Under the pieces are notes generated by a model that had not been told where the DNA came from, made no database searches, and worked only from the letters and a program-made list of their open reading frames with translations. The translations under genes and the position numbers were made by a program. This document shows, one piece after another, positions 44,629 to 54,103 of a DNA stretch of 64,000 nt (position 1 is the first letter of the stretch; the number at the start of each line of letters is the position of its first letter). Source of the DNA: Cytobacillus sp. IB215665 (GTDB taxonomy: Bacteria > Bacillota > Bacilli > Bacillales > SM2101); NCBI RefSeq assembly GCF_033963835.1, contig NZ_JAXBME010000005.1:186001-250000 (forward strand), in the 5' to 3' direction.

Positions 44629-46386
44629 ATGAGGAAATTAGTCACCATTATACTAATATTTAGTAGTTTGATATGTTTTAACGTTACAGCAACCTATGCG
44701 AAGAATGAGGACTTACGCTTAAACATTGTCGATGAGTTGACAAAAAGAGGAGATCTTGAAGGTGCAAAGGCCTATGCGCAAGTATATGAAAACGATACAA
44801 AGGTTGGGGTTCAATATTCATTTTTTTATCCATATAATGGCGTAATGGATGGTGCAGTTGGACAAGGTGCTCATGAAGGTGATTGGGAAAAAGTAAGAGT
44901 AATAGCTGATAAAGAAACAGAAAAAATTGAAACTGTGTACTATGCAGCCCATTCAAATGAAGGGCAATGGTACGATGACAGCTTCATATTTAGTGAAAAT
45001 ATTAAAAGCTATGAACGTAGTAATTATGATACTGGGCAAAAGCCATCAGTAGCAGTTACTGTTGATGGAATGGTTATTGAAGTGCATGAAAATGAAGTTA
45101 CCGGTGGTAGTCTTTATTATAATTTGGGCAAAATTGTTGATCAAAAGGTTGAGTGGCTTCGTTTAGGAGCTAAATACGATAATGGGCAAAATCCAGCGCT
45201 TACGGTTACCGATGACGGTAAAATTATTGAAGTACATGAGAATGAAGTTACTGGTGGAAAATTATATTATAATATTGGAACAATCGAAGGGGATAGAATC
45301 AATTGGACAACGAATGGAACATATTATGATTCTGGACAAAATCCTTCTATAAGTGTTACTTCGGATGGAACAATTATCGAAATTCATGAGAATGAGGTCA
45401 CTGGTGGGAATTTGTACTATAGTGTAGGGAAAGTGAACGGCAACAAAATAACCTGGATGACAAAAGGAAATAAATACGATACGGGCCGTCACCCTTCTGT
45501 TACGGTATCAAATAATACAATTATTGAAATGCATGAATCATCAGGAAATCTATACTATAATGTTGGCTCTTTAAATGGAGAACAGGTTGACTGGACTTCT
45601 AATGGAACGTTTTATGATACAGGGTATCTTCCTGATGTAACTGTCACACAAGAGGGTAAAATATTTGAAATTCATGAAGGTGGTGACAGGCTATACTATA
45701 ATATCGGCCAATTAAATGGTGAAAATATACAGTGGTCCAAATGGAATGGAACTAAAGCAGTTGGAACGCCGCTAGACTTTGGGAGCAAACCATCAGTGCA
45801 TTTCACCTCTAAAAATGACATTATTGTAGTGAGTGAATCTTCTAGCAGCTATAACATAAATGCTCGAATAACAACGTTATTGGATGATTATAGACCTGTA
45901 GGTTTTTCCTCAAAGATTTCTCATGCAAGTTATCCAAGGGTAGCCAATTACTCTAGATTTCCTCTGCCAAATGATGTGACAGATAGAGGTCCAATATTGG
46001 ATATTCAAGAAAACTTCTCATTGATCGGTAGTGATTACAGAACGAATGATTTGTATAGATGGGTAGCTTATGATGGCTTATGGGGAAATACGTATGAGGA
46101 TGATTTGATTGGTACGAAGAGTCCTAGTTTTGGGATAGGAAGTGGATGGTTTAAAGATAGAACAGGTAGTTCTGTAGCAAACGATGTCGTCGTGGCTGAT
46201 TATAATCGGGCTATGTATTATGCGAAAACCTTTGCCCCAATTATGTATATGCATAGCGAAGATATCGATCATCCTTCAACTGTAGAATGGTTTTTACAAC
46301 GGGTTCAACTGTTATTCAAAGATGAAGTTCTTTTAGATGTAGGCGAAGTAAACCCAATTTCACTAGTTGAGGTTAAAATTCAGTGA
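44629..46386 (+). CDS. Secreted Vps62-like protein with internal 50-residue repeats
   Basis: A 585-residue exported protein with signal peptide MRKLVTIILIFSSLICFNVTATYA. Residues 60-120 carry Vps62-like motifs (FFYPYNG, EGDWEKVRV, VYYAAHSNEG). Residues 133 to about 385 hold five clear and one worn copy of a roughly 50-residue repeat (YDTGQKPSVAVT...IIEVHENEVTGG.LYYN.G), which suggests a beta-propeller-like insert. Vps62-like sequence then resumes (SHASYPRVANYS, YRWVAYDGLWGNTYEDDLIG). The C-terminus has FAPIMYMHSEDIDHPSTVEW, a motif usually at the start of the domain. AAAGAGGAG precedes ATG 44629. The function is unknown. Confidence 0.75.
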   Translation: MRKLVTIILIFSSLICFNVTATYAKNEDLRLNIVDELTKRGDLEGAKAYAQVYENDTKVGVQYSFFYPYNGVMDGAVGQGAHEGDWEKVRVIADKETEKIETVYYAAHSNEGQWYDDSFIFSENIKSYERSNYDTGQKPSVAVTVDGMVIEVHENEVTGGSLYYNLGKIVDQKVEWLRLGAKYDNGQNPALTVTDDGKIIEVHENEVTGGKLYYNIGTIEGDRINWTTNGTYYDSGQNPSISVTSDGTIIEIHENEVTGGNLYYSVGKVNGNKITWMTKGNKYDTGRHPSVTVSNNTIIEMHESSGNLYYNVGSLNGEQVDWTSNGTFYDTGYLPDVTVTQEGKIFEIHEGGDRLYYNIGQLNGENIQWSKWNGTKAVGTPLDFGSKPSVHFTSKNDIIVVSESSSSYNINARITTLLDDYRPVGFSSKISHASYPRVANYSRFPLPNDVTDRGPILDIQENFSLIGSDYRTNDLYRWVAYDGLWGNTYEDDLIGTKSPSFGIGSGWFKDRTGSSVANDVVVADYNRAMYYAKTFAPIMYMHSEDIDHPSTVEWFLQRVQLLFKDEVLLDVGEVNPISLVEVKIQ

Positions 46387-46456
46387 GCTTTTAGAGCCCA
46401 CAAATATTATTGGTATTAAAATGTTAGCAATTTAGTCATGTTGATAGTATATAACT

Positions 46457-46500
46457 AGTAAAACCTGTTTTGATAGAAAGGTATCAAAACAGGTTTTACT
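46457..46500. terminator. Terminator after the Vps62-like gene
   Basis: AGTAAAACCTGTTTTGATA (46457-46475) and its perfect complement at 46482-46500 form a 19-bp stem. It can work in both directions. Confidence 0.85.
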
Positions 46501-46668
46501 GATGTTAAAATGATTTAAATATGCAATTAACGTTTTGGTTTTAGCGTTATTGGATTGTTCTGCAAGTATGTTTAAGTTGATTTTAATGTATTATATTTCC
46601 TTAATGCACCTTTTAATCGTACTATTATTTAATCACAGCTATTGTTCCTATGTTAAATAATAATAGAA

Positions 46669-46696
46669 AAAAGGAGCGAAAAAAGCCCCTTTTAAC
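46669..46696 (-). terminator. Terminator of the SPFH/Arc-like operon
   Basis: On the minus strand AAAAGGGGC and GCTCCTTTTTT form a short stem directly after the Arc-like stop codon, followed by T-rich sequence. Confidence 0.55.
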
Positions 46697-46867
46697 CTAT
46701 GAGTTATTGTTCTCATCATCTTTCCATCGACCTGCTTTTTTGACAGCGTCTTTTAAAAGAATTTCAATTTGTGCATTAACACTGCGTAATTCATCTTCTG
46801 CCCACTTTTCTAAACTATCATATAGCTTAGGATTTATCCTTAGCGGGAAATTTTTTCGTTTGGCCAA
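46697..46867 (-). CDS. Arc-like ribbon-helix-helix protein, 56 residues
   Basis: The minus-strand frame from TTG 46867 to TAG 46697 encodes [20 protein letters not shown], then [20 protein letters not shown], a classical Arc/MetJ ribbon-helix-helix with the basic strand KNFPLRI at the N-terminus. AAGGGTG lies seven bases before the TTG. It begins 12 bases after the SPFH gene's stop, so the two form an operon. The plus-strand frame over the same bases has no ribosome site and is not a gene. It probably binds DNA as a dimer; the target may be its own promoter. Confidence 0.75.
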   Translation of the reverse strand: MAKRKNFPLRINPKLYDSLEKWAEDELRSVNAQIEILLKDAVKKAGRWKDDENNNS

Positions 46868-46879
46868 AACATCACACCC

Positions 46880-47740
46880 TTAGTAGATGCTTCCAGAGTT
46901 TATAATCGGTTGAGTTCCTTTATCTGAAATAAGAGCTACCATTAAGTTATTTACCATTTGTGCTTTCTTTTCTTCATCTAATTCTACTACATCATTTAAT
47001 GTTAATTGATTAATAGCTGTTTCAACCATGCCAACCGCTCCATCAACAATGACTTGTCGTGCAGAAAGTACAGCTTGAGCCTGTTGACGCTGTAGCATTG
47101 CTGATGCAATCTCTGAAGAATAGGCTAAATGCATAATTCGTGATTCTATCACTTCTACACCTGCTAATTCTAACCGTGAATGTAGATCTTTTGCAAGTGA
47201 TTGAGCGATTTTGTCACTATGTTGTCTTAAGGTCATCTTATGGTTGTCTCCAAAATAATCATAAGGATATTGACTCGCAATATGCCTAATACCTGTTTCA
47301 CTTTGAATTTGTACAAACTCCTCGTAGTCCTCTACATCAAAAACAGCCTTCGCTGCATCGTTTACTCTATAAACAACAACCGCAGCTATTTCAATGGGGT
47401 TACCTTCTAAATCATTTACTTTTAACTTTTTACTATTGAAATTAATGACACGTAAAGAAACTTTTCTCTTTAACGTAAACGGTATTGTCATCCAAAAGCC
47501 TTGTTTTCGTATAACTCCTAAATATAGACCAAAGAAAGTAAAAACCTTCGCTTCATTCGGGTGGACGATTGTTAGCCCTGAAAAAATTAAAAGTGCTAGG
47601 ATAAATAATCCAGCTGCAACGAGAAATAAGATTCCATCGCCTTTAGATGATGCAAGAGCAAACCAGCCTAGCACAATTAATGTAGCTGCAAGTAAAATAC
47701 CGATAAAACCATTTATTTTCCATAATTGTTTTTCTGCCAT
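46880..47740 (-). CDS. SPFH/band 7 domain membrane protein
   Basis: A 286-residue protein. Two N-terminal hydrophobic helices (GFIGILLAATLIVLGWFALA and GILFLVAAGLFILALLIFSG) precede the band 7 domain (VHPNEAKVFTFFGLYLGVIR through ESRIMHLAYSSEIASAMLQR). A short helical end follows. Such proteins form oligomers in membrane microdomains; this subgroup is not floT/YqfA. AAGGAGG precedes the ATG at 47740. It is cotranscribed with the Arc-like gene. Confidence 0.88.
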   Translation of the reverse strand: MAEKQLWKINGFIGILLAATLIVLGWFALASSKGDGILFLVAAGLFILALLIFSGLTIVHPNEAKVFTFFGLYLGVIRKQGFWMTIPFTLKRKVSLRVINFNSKKLKVNDLEGNPIEIAAVVVYRVNDAAKAVFDVEDYEEFVQIQSETGIRHIASQYPYDYFGDNHKMTLRQHSDKIAQSLAKDLHSRLELAGVEVIESRIMHLAYSSEIASAMLQRQQAQAVLSARQVIVDGAVGMVETAINQLTLNDVVELDEEKKAQMVNNLMVALISDKGTQPIINSGSIY

Positions 47741-48009
47741 ATAAGAGCCTCCTTAATATTATTTTAATATCAATATGATATCACTTTAATATCAAAAAAG
47801 ACAGTAATTTGTTTTCCATCAAATAGAAAAATATTTAATTCTTAGTAATAGTAAATTTGAGAATTTATGTTATAATATTCAAAAAATTAGGTTGTTATCA
47901 TTATACGTTGATATTTTACTAAGACCTTAAGATGAGGTTTTATACAAGTCCATTCATTTAATAGAAAAGATACCTTGTGTTTATATCTTTTTCAAAAAAG
48001 GAGCAATCA

Positions 48010-49431
48010 ATGTCAAAACAGACTATGATTAACAGCATTAAACATAGAGTTTTAACAAAGGCTTGTTATTTAACAATAGAAGAGCTTTTGGAGCTTGAGA
48101 TAGCAATCGCTTTTGCTGAAAAAGCGCATGAAGGTCAGATGAGAGCAACTGGAGAACCATATATTGTACATCCGTTGTCTGTTTGTCTTATCTTACTTGA
48201 TTATAAAGCTGATGCTATTACACTAATCTCAGCGGTGCTTCATGATGTTGTCGAAGATACAATATATACTGTATTTGATATTAAGAATAAATTTGGATTA
48301 CAAGTGTCACTTATTGTTGATGGCTTAACCAAAATAGCAAAAGGCTCGTACGAAAAGGATGAATACAACGCAATTAATAGAGAAAAATTGCTCTCAGCAA
48401 TTATAGATGATGTTAGAGTAGCGGTAATTAAAATTGTTGATAGACTACACAATATGCGGACTTTACAAGTGAAAAAAGTGGAGAAGAAAGTCCCTTATGC
48501 AAGTGAGACACTCGCATTTTTTTCACCACTAACTGAACGGTTGGGCTTAGTTAATATACAGAAAGAGCTTGAGTCGTTGTCATTTCATTACATGAACCCT
48601 GTTAAATATGAACACGTAAAACAACAAATGTGCGAGCATGAGCAATCATTTTTCGTGTTATTTAATAAATGTAAGCAAGAAATTGAACACACGATGAAAA
48701 CGACAAAACTTGGCCTTGAACTTTACTGGGATACAATGCCTATATATAAGTACAATTCTATGTTACAAGAAGACCATTCCATAGTTGATACCTTTTCTAT
48801 TAACGTAGTAACAAATTCATTTGAAGACTGCTATATAGCATTTGGAATTATCCACAATCTTTTTCAACCAATTAGTAACGAATTTAAAGATCATATGGCG
48901 ATACGAAATAATATATTTTATAAACATTTGAAAACTAAAGTGTTAATAAAGGATGTAGAAGTGAAAGTTAATATTTACACAAAGGCTGAACAACACTTAA
49001 AGAATCTTGGAGTATTTCAGTTTTTGCAAGACAACTTATTTGCGAGTGATGCTAAGAAAATTAGTAAAGATTTGTTTAGAGATTCAATTAGCTGTATTAA
49101 GGTGATTTCTAAGAATCCAACTCAGTTTGGGGAGATGGCATCCTTCGAAATACTACAGAATGATATTACAGTTTATACATCCCATTTAGAGCCAGTTTAT
49201 CTTCCAGATGGGTCAACTGCCATTGATTATGCATTTCAGCTAGACCCTTCTATTGCAAAAAGGATATCTTACGTATGTATAAATGGTAAAGTAAAGCCAC
49301 TAAATACGGTTCTAATTGATTCAGACATTGTGGAAATAGCATACGCTGAGAAGGATTCTATAAACCCTCATTGGCTGTCATTTACGAAGACTTCAAAAGC
49401 ATATAAAGAAATAAGTGACTTGCTGGGATAA
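48010..49431 (+). CDS. RelA/SpoT-like HD-domain protein with eroded synthetase domain
   Basis: A 473-residue RSH relative, shorter than Rel (about 730). The HD hydrolase domain is intact: GEPYIVHPLSVCLILLDY near 48-65, AVLHDVVEDT near 78, and KIVDRLHNMRTL near 143. The middle corresponds to the synthetase region but lacks the usual basic ATP/GTP-binding and QSLHT-type motifs. The TGS domain is present (VYLPDGSTAIDYAFQLDPSI near 397). No C-terminal ACT domain is seen. It is likely a (p)ppGpp or related pyrophosphohydrolase (inference). The start is ATG 48010 behind AAAGGAG. Confidence 0.82.
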   Translation: MSKQTMINSIKHRVLTKACYLTIEELLELEIAIAFAEKAHEGQMRATGEPYIVHPLSVCLILLDYKADAITLISAVLHDVVEDTIYTVFDIKNKFGLQVSLIVDGLTKIAKGSYEKDEYNAINREKLLSAIIDDVRVAVIKIVDRLHNMRTLQVKKVEKKVPYASETLAFFSPLTERLGLVNIQKELESLSFHYMNPVKYEHVKQQMCEHEQSFFVLFNKCKQEIEHTMKTTKLGLELYWDTMPIYKYNSMLQEDHSIVDTFSINVVTNSFEDCYIAFGIIHNLFQPISNEFKDHMAIRNNIFYKHLKTKVLIKDVEVKVNIYTKAEQHLKNLGVFQFLQDNLFASDAKKISKDLFRDSISCIKVISKNPTQFGEMASFEILQNDITVYTSHLEPVYLPDGSTAIDYAFQLDPSIAKRISYVCINGKVKPLNTVLIDSDIVEIAYAEKDSINPHWLSFTKTSKAYKEISDLLG

Positions 49432-49443
49432 AACAATATGACA

Positions 49444-49590
49444 GGCTGCTTTAACATTAATTGTTGATTTTCATAAAGAGTTAAATACCATATAACTTAT
49501 ATTCTTCTCCATAGACTACAATAATCATATCCAACACATCAGTTATCTTAAATGTAAGTGAAAAAAGCAACAAAGTTTACGAAACGAGCC
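49444..49590 (-). repeat. Dispersed MITE-like element, copy 9 (minus orientation)
   Basis: Plus-strand left end GGCTGCTTTAACATTAATTG and right end GCAACAAAGTTTACGAAACG then AGCC. This is the inverted form of the consensus, 147 bases long. It lies between the RSH gene and the GNAT gene and ends just before the GNAT ribosome site. Confidence 0.65.
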
Positions 49591-49611
49591 TTATGAAAAG
49601 GGGATGATTAA

Positions 49612-50142
49612 ATGGAGCTTCATGCGGATGGCGGAACATTTCATTTAAAGAGTGCAAAAGAAAAAGACTTACAACTCGTTTTACAACTATTAATTCAAGC
49701 AGCTACATGGTTACAAACAAAAGGTACAACACAATGGGATTATTACCTTACTCATCTTGAGGAAAATACACAAGAGGTATTAGATTCTATTATAAAAGAG
49801 AACACCTATATTTTATTGAAAGAAAATAAAGCAATTGCTACGATTACATTGGAAGATCAACCGACTGAATGGGATATCGACATTTGGGGACAAGCACGAA
49901 ACAACCATGATATTGTTTATTTGCATCGAATTGTCGTTGACAGGGAATATGCTGGTAAACAAATAGGTGAAAAATTAATGGAATGGGCGATACAATTAGT
50001 AAAAGATCAAGGAAAACAATACATCCGTTTTGATTGTCTTCGAAGTAATGAAGGATTAAATACTTATTATCAAAGAAAATATGAATTAAAAGGCATAGCG
50101 AATATTTATGGTGAGCATTGTAAATATGAAATAGTGGTGTGA
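49612..50142 (+). CDS. GNAT-family N-acetyltransferase
   Basis: A 176-residue acetyltransferase. The acetyl-CoA-binding region is VVDREYAGKQIGEKLMEWAI near 104-123, where the usual Q/RxxGxG/A loop reads YAGKQIGEKL. FDCLRSNEGLNTYYQRKYEL is the C-terminal motif B-like part. AAAAGGGG precedes the ATG at 49612. The substrate is unknown. It is monocistronic with a terminator at 50231. Confidence 0.85.
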   Translation: MELHADGGTFHLKSAKEKDLQLVLQLLIQAATWLQTKGTTQWDYYLTHLEENTQEVLDSIIKENTYILLKENKAIATITLEDQPTEWDIDIWGQARNNHDIVYLHRIVVDREYAGKQIGEKLMEWAIQLVKDQGKQYIRFDCLRSNEGLNTYYQRKYELKGIANIYGEHCKYEIVV

Positions 50143-50230
50143 TATAACTATCATCACTTCTAATAACTTATTCAGAGCTTAAGATATACCCATTCTTATT
50201 AATAAACTGAGGATAAAGGTACGGAAATAA

Positions 50231-50270
50231 GAGCCTGTTTAATTCTATCATGTTAACAGGCTCTCCGTTT
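50231..50270 (+). terminator. Terminator of the GNAT gene
   Basis: GAGCCTGTT (50231-50239) pairs with AACAGGCTC (50255-50263), followed by TCCGTTTTT. It also lies downstream of the minus-strand permease gene. Confidence 0.7.
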
Positions 50271-50302
50271 TTCCTACCAAATTATTTCTGATCTCTCAAC
50301 TT

Positions 50303-52246
50303 CTATAATGCTTCTTTAATAACTTTTTTGTAAAAACGAACAGATAATATGCCAAAGATTGAATACAAGACGGTATATAATATCATAACAATAATCATCG
50401 GTGTCCAAAGCTCAGTTCCAAACCAAAACCATCCTGATTGAACTGCAAAATAACTATGAAGAAGTCCAAAAATCAGTGGTATTCCAAAATTATACATTTG
50501 TTTTACTTGAATGCCTTTTAATAAGTCACCTTGTGTGAAGCCGAGTTTACGTAAAATCGTATAGTTACCCTTTTCCTCTTCACTTTCATCCAATTGTTTA
50601 AAATACAGGATGCATCCTGATGTAATCAAAAAGGTTAATCCTAAAAAGCCAACGATAAACATAAGCAACCCTATATTTCTTTTATGGCTATTACTCATTT
50701 GTAGGCTTGATGAATGAGCATTCTCACTATCAAATGTTTGGTATATATCATTTGCTGTTAAAATTTTTTCGTTGTTAATAATATCAATTCCGATATAGAT
50801 AGATGAATCTTTTTGAATGTCTGGATTCAAATCAATCGTTAATTTATTGAATGTTATTTCATCCACAATTGCAACTGCTAATCCTCCAAAGGTAAAGTAA
50901 CTTGAGATGTAGAAGTCATTACGATTAATCCCTATATATTTTTGCTTTAAGACAATATTTTGCCCCATTAATTCGATTACTCCACTATTGTTAATTGGCA
51001 TCATTGTTTGTTTAGCATCCTCATAACCTGCAAGAAGGATTTCATTTGGATTTAGGTCAATTTCTTCCAAGGTATGATCACCTATAACTGCTACAGTCGT
51101 TAAGCTTGGATCAGTGTTTATTTCTTTTATATTTACATCTAATATATCCTCCAGGTTGGCATGTGCTTGAATCACATCTACTTTTCTTTCTAGAAAGTTA
51201 ATATTTTGTGACTTCAATCCCTGTGTGAATTGTTTCGCATCTTGTACATTGGTGAAAGCAAAATCAGCCGCTACACTATTCCTAGCAGATTTTTCTGCTG
51301 AGTAATAAGAGATATAACTTAATGATAATAAGCCGATTGCAAGTGCAGATACGGTTGTAATGACTGTTAATAATAAGGCATTAGACTTCATTCTAAACAT
51401 GATCGTAGAAAGAGATAACACCTCATTTATATTTAAATACCCATCCTTTTTCTTCCTAATGATATGAGAAATAAAACTTACAGAGCCTTTGTATAAAAGA
51501 TAAGTTCCTATAATTACTGAGGTTAAAATACCTAACATTGCTAGAAAAAGTTGATTCATAGATGAGAAGCTTCCACTAAATAATATTGACGAAAAATAGT
51601 AGCCGACAACAATGAGTATCATTCCTAATATGCCGGAAATGCCTTCAAATATAGATAATTTTTTTACTTTACTTTCTGACTTTGAAGTTAGATGAAATAG
51701 TGCTATAAGATTTTGTCTATTAATGAAAAGAAAATTCATGAACATAATAAAAAGATAAATGATAGAAAAAATGATTAAAGTTTGGATAAAAGCTTCGGAT
51801 GAAAAATGTAGGGTTGCAATTGTTTCAACCTTTGTCGTCTTAAATAAAATCATCACTATTAATTTTGAAACTGAAAAACCTATAAAAATTCCAATTATTA
51901 ATGAACTAAAATATAGGATGAAGTTCTCAATAGTAAGAATGCTAAAGACCCTTTTTTTGGTCATCCCTATAAGTTGAAACAAGCCTATTTCCATACTACG
52001 ACGTTTAATGAACAAATTATTTGCATATAAAAGAAAAATAGCCACGATAGCAACAAGTAAAATAGATGCCGTTCGAATAGAAGCAGCTCCTTTTATCGAT
52101 CCTTTTACTGGATCCATTGAAGGGTCATATTGTAAAGTGACAAATGAATAATAAAGTGCCACACTAAAAATTAATGCAAATACATATAGGTAGTAGTTTT
52201 TTAGGTTTTTCCTCAAGTTTCTTAAGATAAGCTGATTAATGCTCAT
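50303..52246 (-). CDS. Bce-type ABC transporter permease
   Basis: A 647-residue permease of the BceB/FtsX type with about ten helices and a large extracellular domain of about 200 residues between helices 7 and 8 (residues 310-520, starting [20 protein letters not shown]), which binds the peptide antibiotic in known systems. The C-terminal FtsX unit is present. I use ATG 52246, which overlaps the end of the ATPase gene by 11 bases and follows AGGTGGTG. With the ATPase it senses and removes cell-wall-active peptides such as bacitracin (family knowledge; substrate not proven). Confidence 0.9.
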   Translation of the reverse strand: MSINQLILRNLRKNLKNYYLYVFALIFSVALYYSFVTLQYDPSMDPVKGSIKGAASIRTASILLVAIVAIFLLYANNLFIKRRSMEIGLFQLIGMTKKRVFSILTIENFILYFSSLIIGIFIGFSVSKLIVMILFKTTKVETIATLHFSSEAFIQTLIIFSIIYLFIMFMNFLFINRQNLIALFHLTSKSESKVKKLSIFEGISGILGMILIVVGYYFSSILFSGSFSSMNQLFLAMLGILTSVIIGTYLLYKGSVSFISHIIRKKKDGYLNINEVLSLSTIMFRMKSNALLLTVITTVSALAIGLLSLSYISYYSAEKSARNSVAADFAFTNVQDAKQFTQGLKSQNINFLERKVDVIQAHANLEDILDVNIKEINTDPSLTTVAVIGDHTLEEIDLNPNEILLAGYEDAKQTMMPINNSGVIELMGQNIVLKQKYIGINRNDFYISSYFTFGGLAVAIVDEITFNKLTIDLNPDIQKDSSIYIGIDIINNEKILTANDIYQTFDSENAHSSSLQMSNSHKRNIGLLMFIVGFLGLTFLITSGCILYFKQLDESEEEKGNYTILRKLGFTQGDLLKGIQVKQMYNFGIPLIFGLLHSYFAVQSGWFWFGTELWTPMIIVMILYTVLYSIFGILSVRFYKKVIKEAL

Positions 52247-52997
52247 ATTGCACACCACCTAGAACACCTTGTGTTTTCATAATGTCCTTAAAAAAGAGCT
52301 GTCTATTTTGTTCACCTCTATTTAACTGTGTATAAATATAACCATCCTTGATGAAAATAACTCTATTACTATAGCTAGCAGCCACTGGATCGTGAGTGAC
52401 CATCATAATTGTTGCTTTTCGTTTTGAATTTAAATCGCTCAACTTATTTAGCAAATCGGAAGCAGACTTTGAATCGAGAGCTCCTGTTGGTTCGTCAGCA
52501 AAAATAATGCTAGGCTCATGGATAAATGCTCGAGCTGCTGAAGTCCGCTGCTTTTGTCCACCAGAAATTTCATTAGGATATTTATCTTTTACGTCTAGAA
52601 TACCTAACTCGGTAGCTATAGTATGAAATTGTTGATTAGCTTCTTTCTTTGATACTTTCGATATAGATAGCGGTAGTAGGATGTTCTCTTTGACTGTTAG
52701 TGTGTCTAACAAATGATATTCTTGAAAGATAAAACCTAAATGCTTTTTTCTAAAATTAGCTAGTTGTTTATCCTTCATTTTTGTAAGTTCATTTTGGTCA
52801 ATGGTGATTGTTCCGTTACTTACCTTATCGATTGAAGATAGCACATTAAGTAATGTTGTTTTCCCAGAGCCAGACGGTCCCATAATACTAACAAACTCAC
52901 CCTCCTCAATGTTTAGATCAATTCCTTTTAAAACTTCTTGTCTATGAAACTTATTACCAAAGCTTTTGTTAATTTTATTAGCTTCTAGAATATACAT
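52236..52997 (-). CDS. Bce-type ABC transporter ATPase
   Basis: A 253-residue ATPase. Walker A is GPSGSGKTT near 40-48, the Q-loop lies in [12 protein letters not shown], the signature is [14 protein letters not shown] near 145, Walker B is [13 protein letters not shown] near 166, and the H-loop is [12 protein letters not shown]. It closely follows the BceA/MacB pattern. GGAAGTGATGAT precedes the ATG at 52997. It energises the overlapping permease gene product. Confidence 0.92.
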   Translation of the reverse strand: MYILEANKINKSFGNKFHRQEVLKGIDLNIEEGEFVSIMGPSGSGKTTLLNVLSSIDKVSNGTITIDQNELTKMKDKQLANFRKKHLGFIFQEYHLLDTLTVKENILLPLSISKVSKKEANQQFHTIATELGILDVKDKYPNEISGGQKQRTSAARAFIHEPSIIFADEPTGALDSKSASDLLNKLSDLNSKRKATIMMVTHDPVAASYSNRVIFIKDGYIYTQLNRGEQNRQLFFKDIMKTQGVLGGVQYEH

Positions 52998-53080
52998 ATC
53001 ATCACTTCCTTTTTTTCTTATAGTTTAATTATAAAAATAGTGATTTTTCATTTCCTTCGATTTTCCGAACAAAATGATAA

Positions 53081-53108
53081 AGGCATGTGACACTTTTGTC
53101 ACACGCCT
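53081..53108 (-). promoter_or_regulatory. BceR-like operator within a hairpin between the kinase and ABC genes
   Basis: TGACA-CTTT-TGTCA at 53088-53101 fits the inverted-repeat type (TNACA-N4-TGTNA, from memory) bound by BceR-like regulators upstream of their ABC genes. It lies about 90 bases before the ATPase start. The same bases form the loop-proximal part of a longer inverted repeat (AGGC.TGTGACA / TGTCACA.GCCT), which on the minus strand is followed by TTTATCATTTTG and could terminate the kinase transcript. Confidence 0.55.
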
Positions 53109-54103
53109 ATCATATTGACGAAGTCATTACGTTTTGGAAATGTCAAAGTAATGGTAGTACCCTCTCCAAGTATTGATTGTACTAAAATGGTGATTTTTAA
53201 AGATTTTGCGGCCTTTTTCGCTAAATATAATCCCATGCCAGTTGCATTTTGGTCGTCATGGTTTGTTGTTGATGTAAACCCTTTATCGAAGATTCGAGTT
53301 AAATCTTTCGGGTCAATCCCTCTCCCAAAATCTCTCACCTCAAGGAAGGTTTGACCACCTTGTTGATAGCTTGTAATACTTATATCTGATTGACTACTAT
53401 ACTTAACTGCATTTGTTAACAGTTGCCTTATAATAAATGCAAGCCACTTTGCATCACAAAGTACTTCTGTCTCGTTGATATGTATATCAAAGCCAATCCT
53501 CTGTTGAATACACCATGTTTGTAATGTTTTAATCTCTTTGATCACAATTGATTCGACATCAACTTGTTCTATAAATAAATCGTTTTCAATAGATGATATA
53601 CGTTTTTGATGCAGCTGTTGATCGAGAAGAAGATGAATGCGTAACCATTCATAAGTTAAGCTAGCTTTCAATTCTTTATCTTCAATGCGTTCAATCATTA
53701 AATGCATTGCCGTTAAAGGAGTTTTTACTTCATGAATCCAAGATAACAAATCATCCTTTTCTTGCTCCAACGCCATTGAATTTTCAGAATTTACTCGTTT
53801 TAACCATTCAATCTGGTTAATCATTTGTTGTTGAACAATATTTTCAAAAGGGCTTTCAGGCTCAGGTATACTTGTAAAGTCAAGGTTGTTTTCACGTTCT
53901 TCCAAACTATGATAAAAGGCTGTTTCTTTAATATAACGAATGATTAAAAAAACACTAAAAATTATGGCTGATAAAAAAACGATATAAATGGTTGGCTTTA
54001 ACGGAATCATTGAATCAATGTAAGCGACAAAAATGAATAATAGTTGTAAAGATAAAACTAAAAAGATCCAGCTTCGCCTTTCTTTTATAAATCTTCTAAT
54101 CAT
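53099..54103 (-). CDS. Bce-type intramembrane-sensing histidine kinase
   Basis: A 334-residue kinase. Two N-terminal helices (SWIFLVLSLQLLFIFVAYI and IYIVFLSAIIFSVFLIIRYI) are separated by only a few residues, so it has no sensor domain outside the cell; such kinases sense through their ABC transporter. The H-box is WIHEVKTPLTAMHLM, the N-box LLTNAVKYS, and the G-boxes VRDFGRGID and TGMGLYLAKKA. The start is ATG 54103, overlapping the response-regulator stop by eight bases and following AGGAAA. Confidence 0.9.
   Translation of the reverse strand: MIRRFIKERRSWIFLVLSLQLLFIFVAYIDSMIPLKPTIYIVFLSAIIFSVFLIIRYIKETAFYHSLEERENNLDFTSIPEPESPFENIVQQQMINQIEWLKRVNSENSMALEQEKDDLLSWIHEVKTPLTAMHLMIERIEDKELKASLTYEWLRIHLLLDQQLHQKRISSIENDLFIEQVDVESIVIKEIKTLQTWCIQQRIGFDIHINETEVLCDAKWLAFIIRQLLTNAVKYSSQSDISITSYQQGGQTFLEVRDFGRGIDPKDLTRIFDKGFTSTTNHDDQNATGMGLYLAKKAAKSLKITILVQSILGEGTTITLTFPKRNDFVNMIGV

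Noticed and set aside
45031-45780. Tandem DNA repeats suggesting a CRISPR or satellite array
   Set aside because: The periodicity is about 150 bases, in frame and diverged at third positions, so it is a protein repeat within the Vps62-like gene.
46650-46883. 77-codon plus-strand frame
   Set aside because: The opposite strand encodes the Arc-like protein with a ribosome site and a known fold; the plus frame is its shadow.
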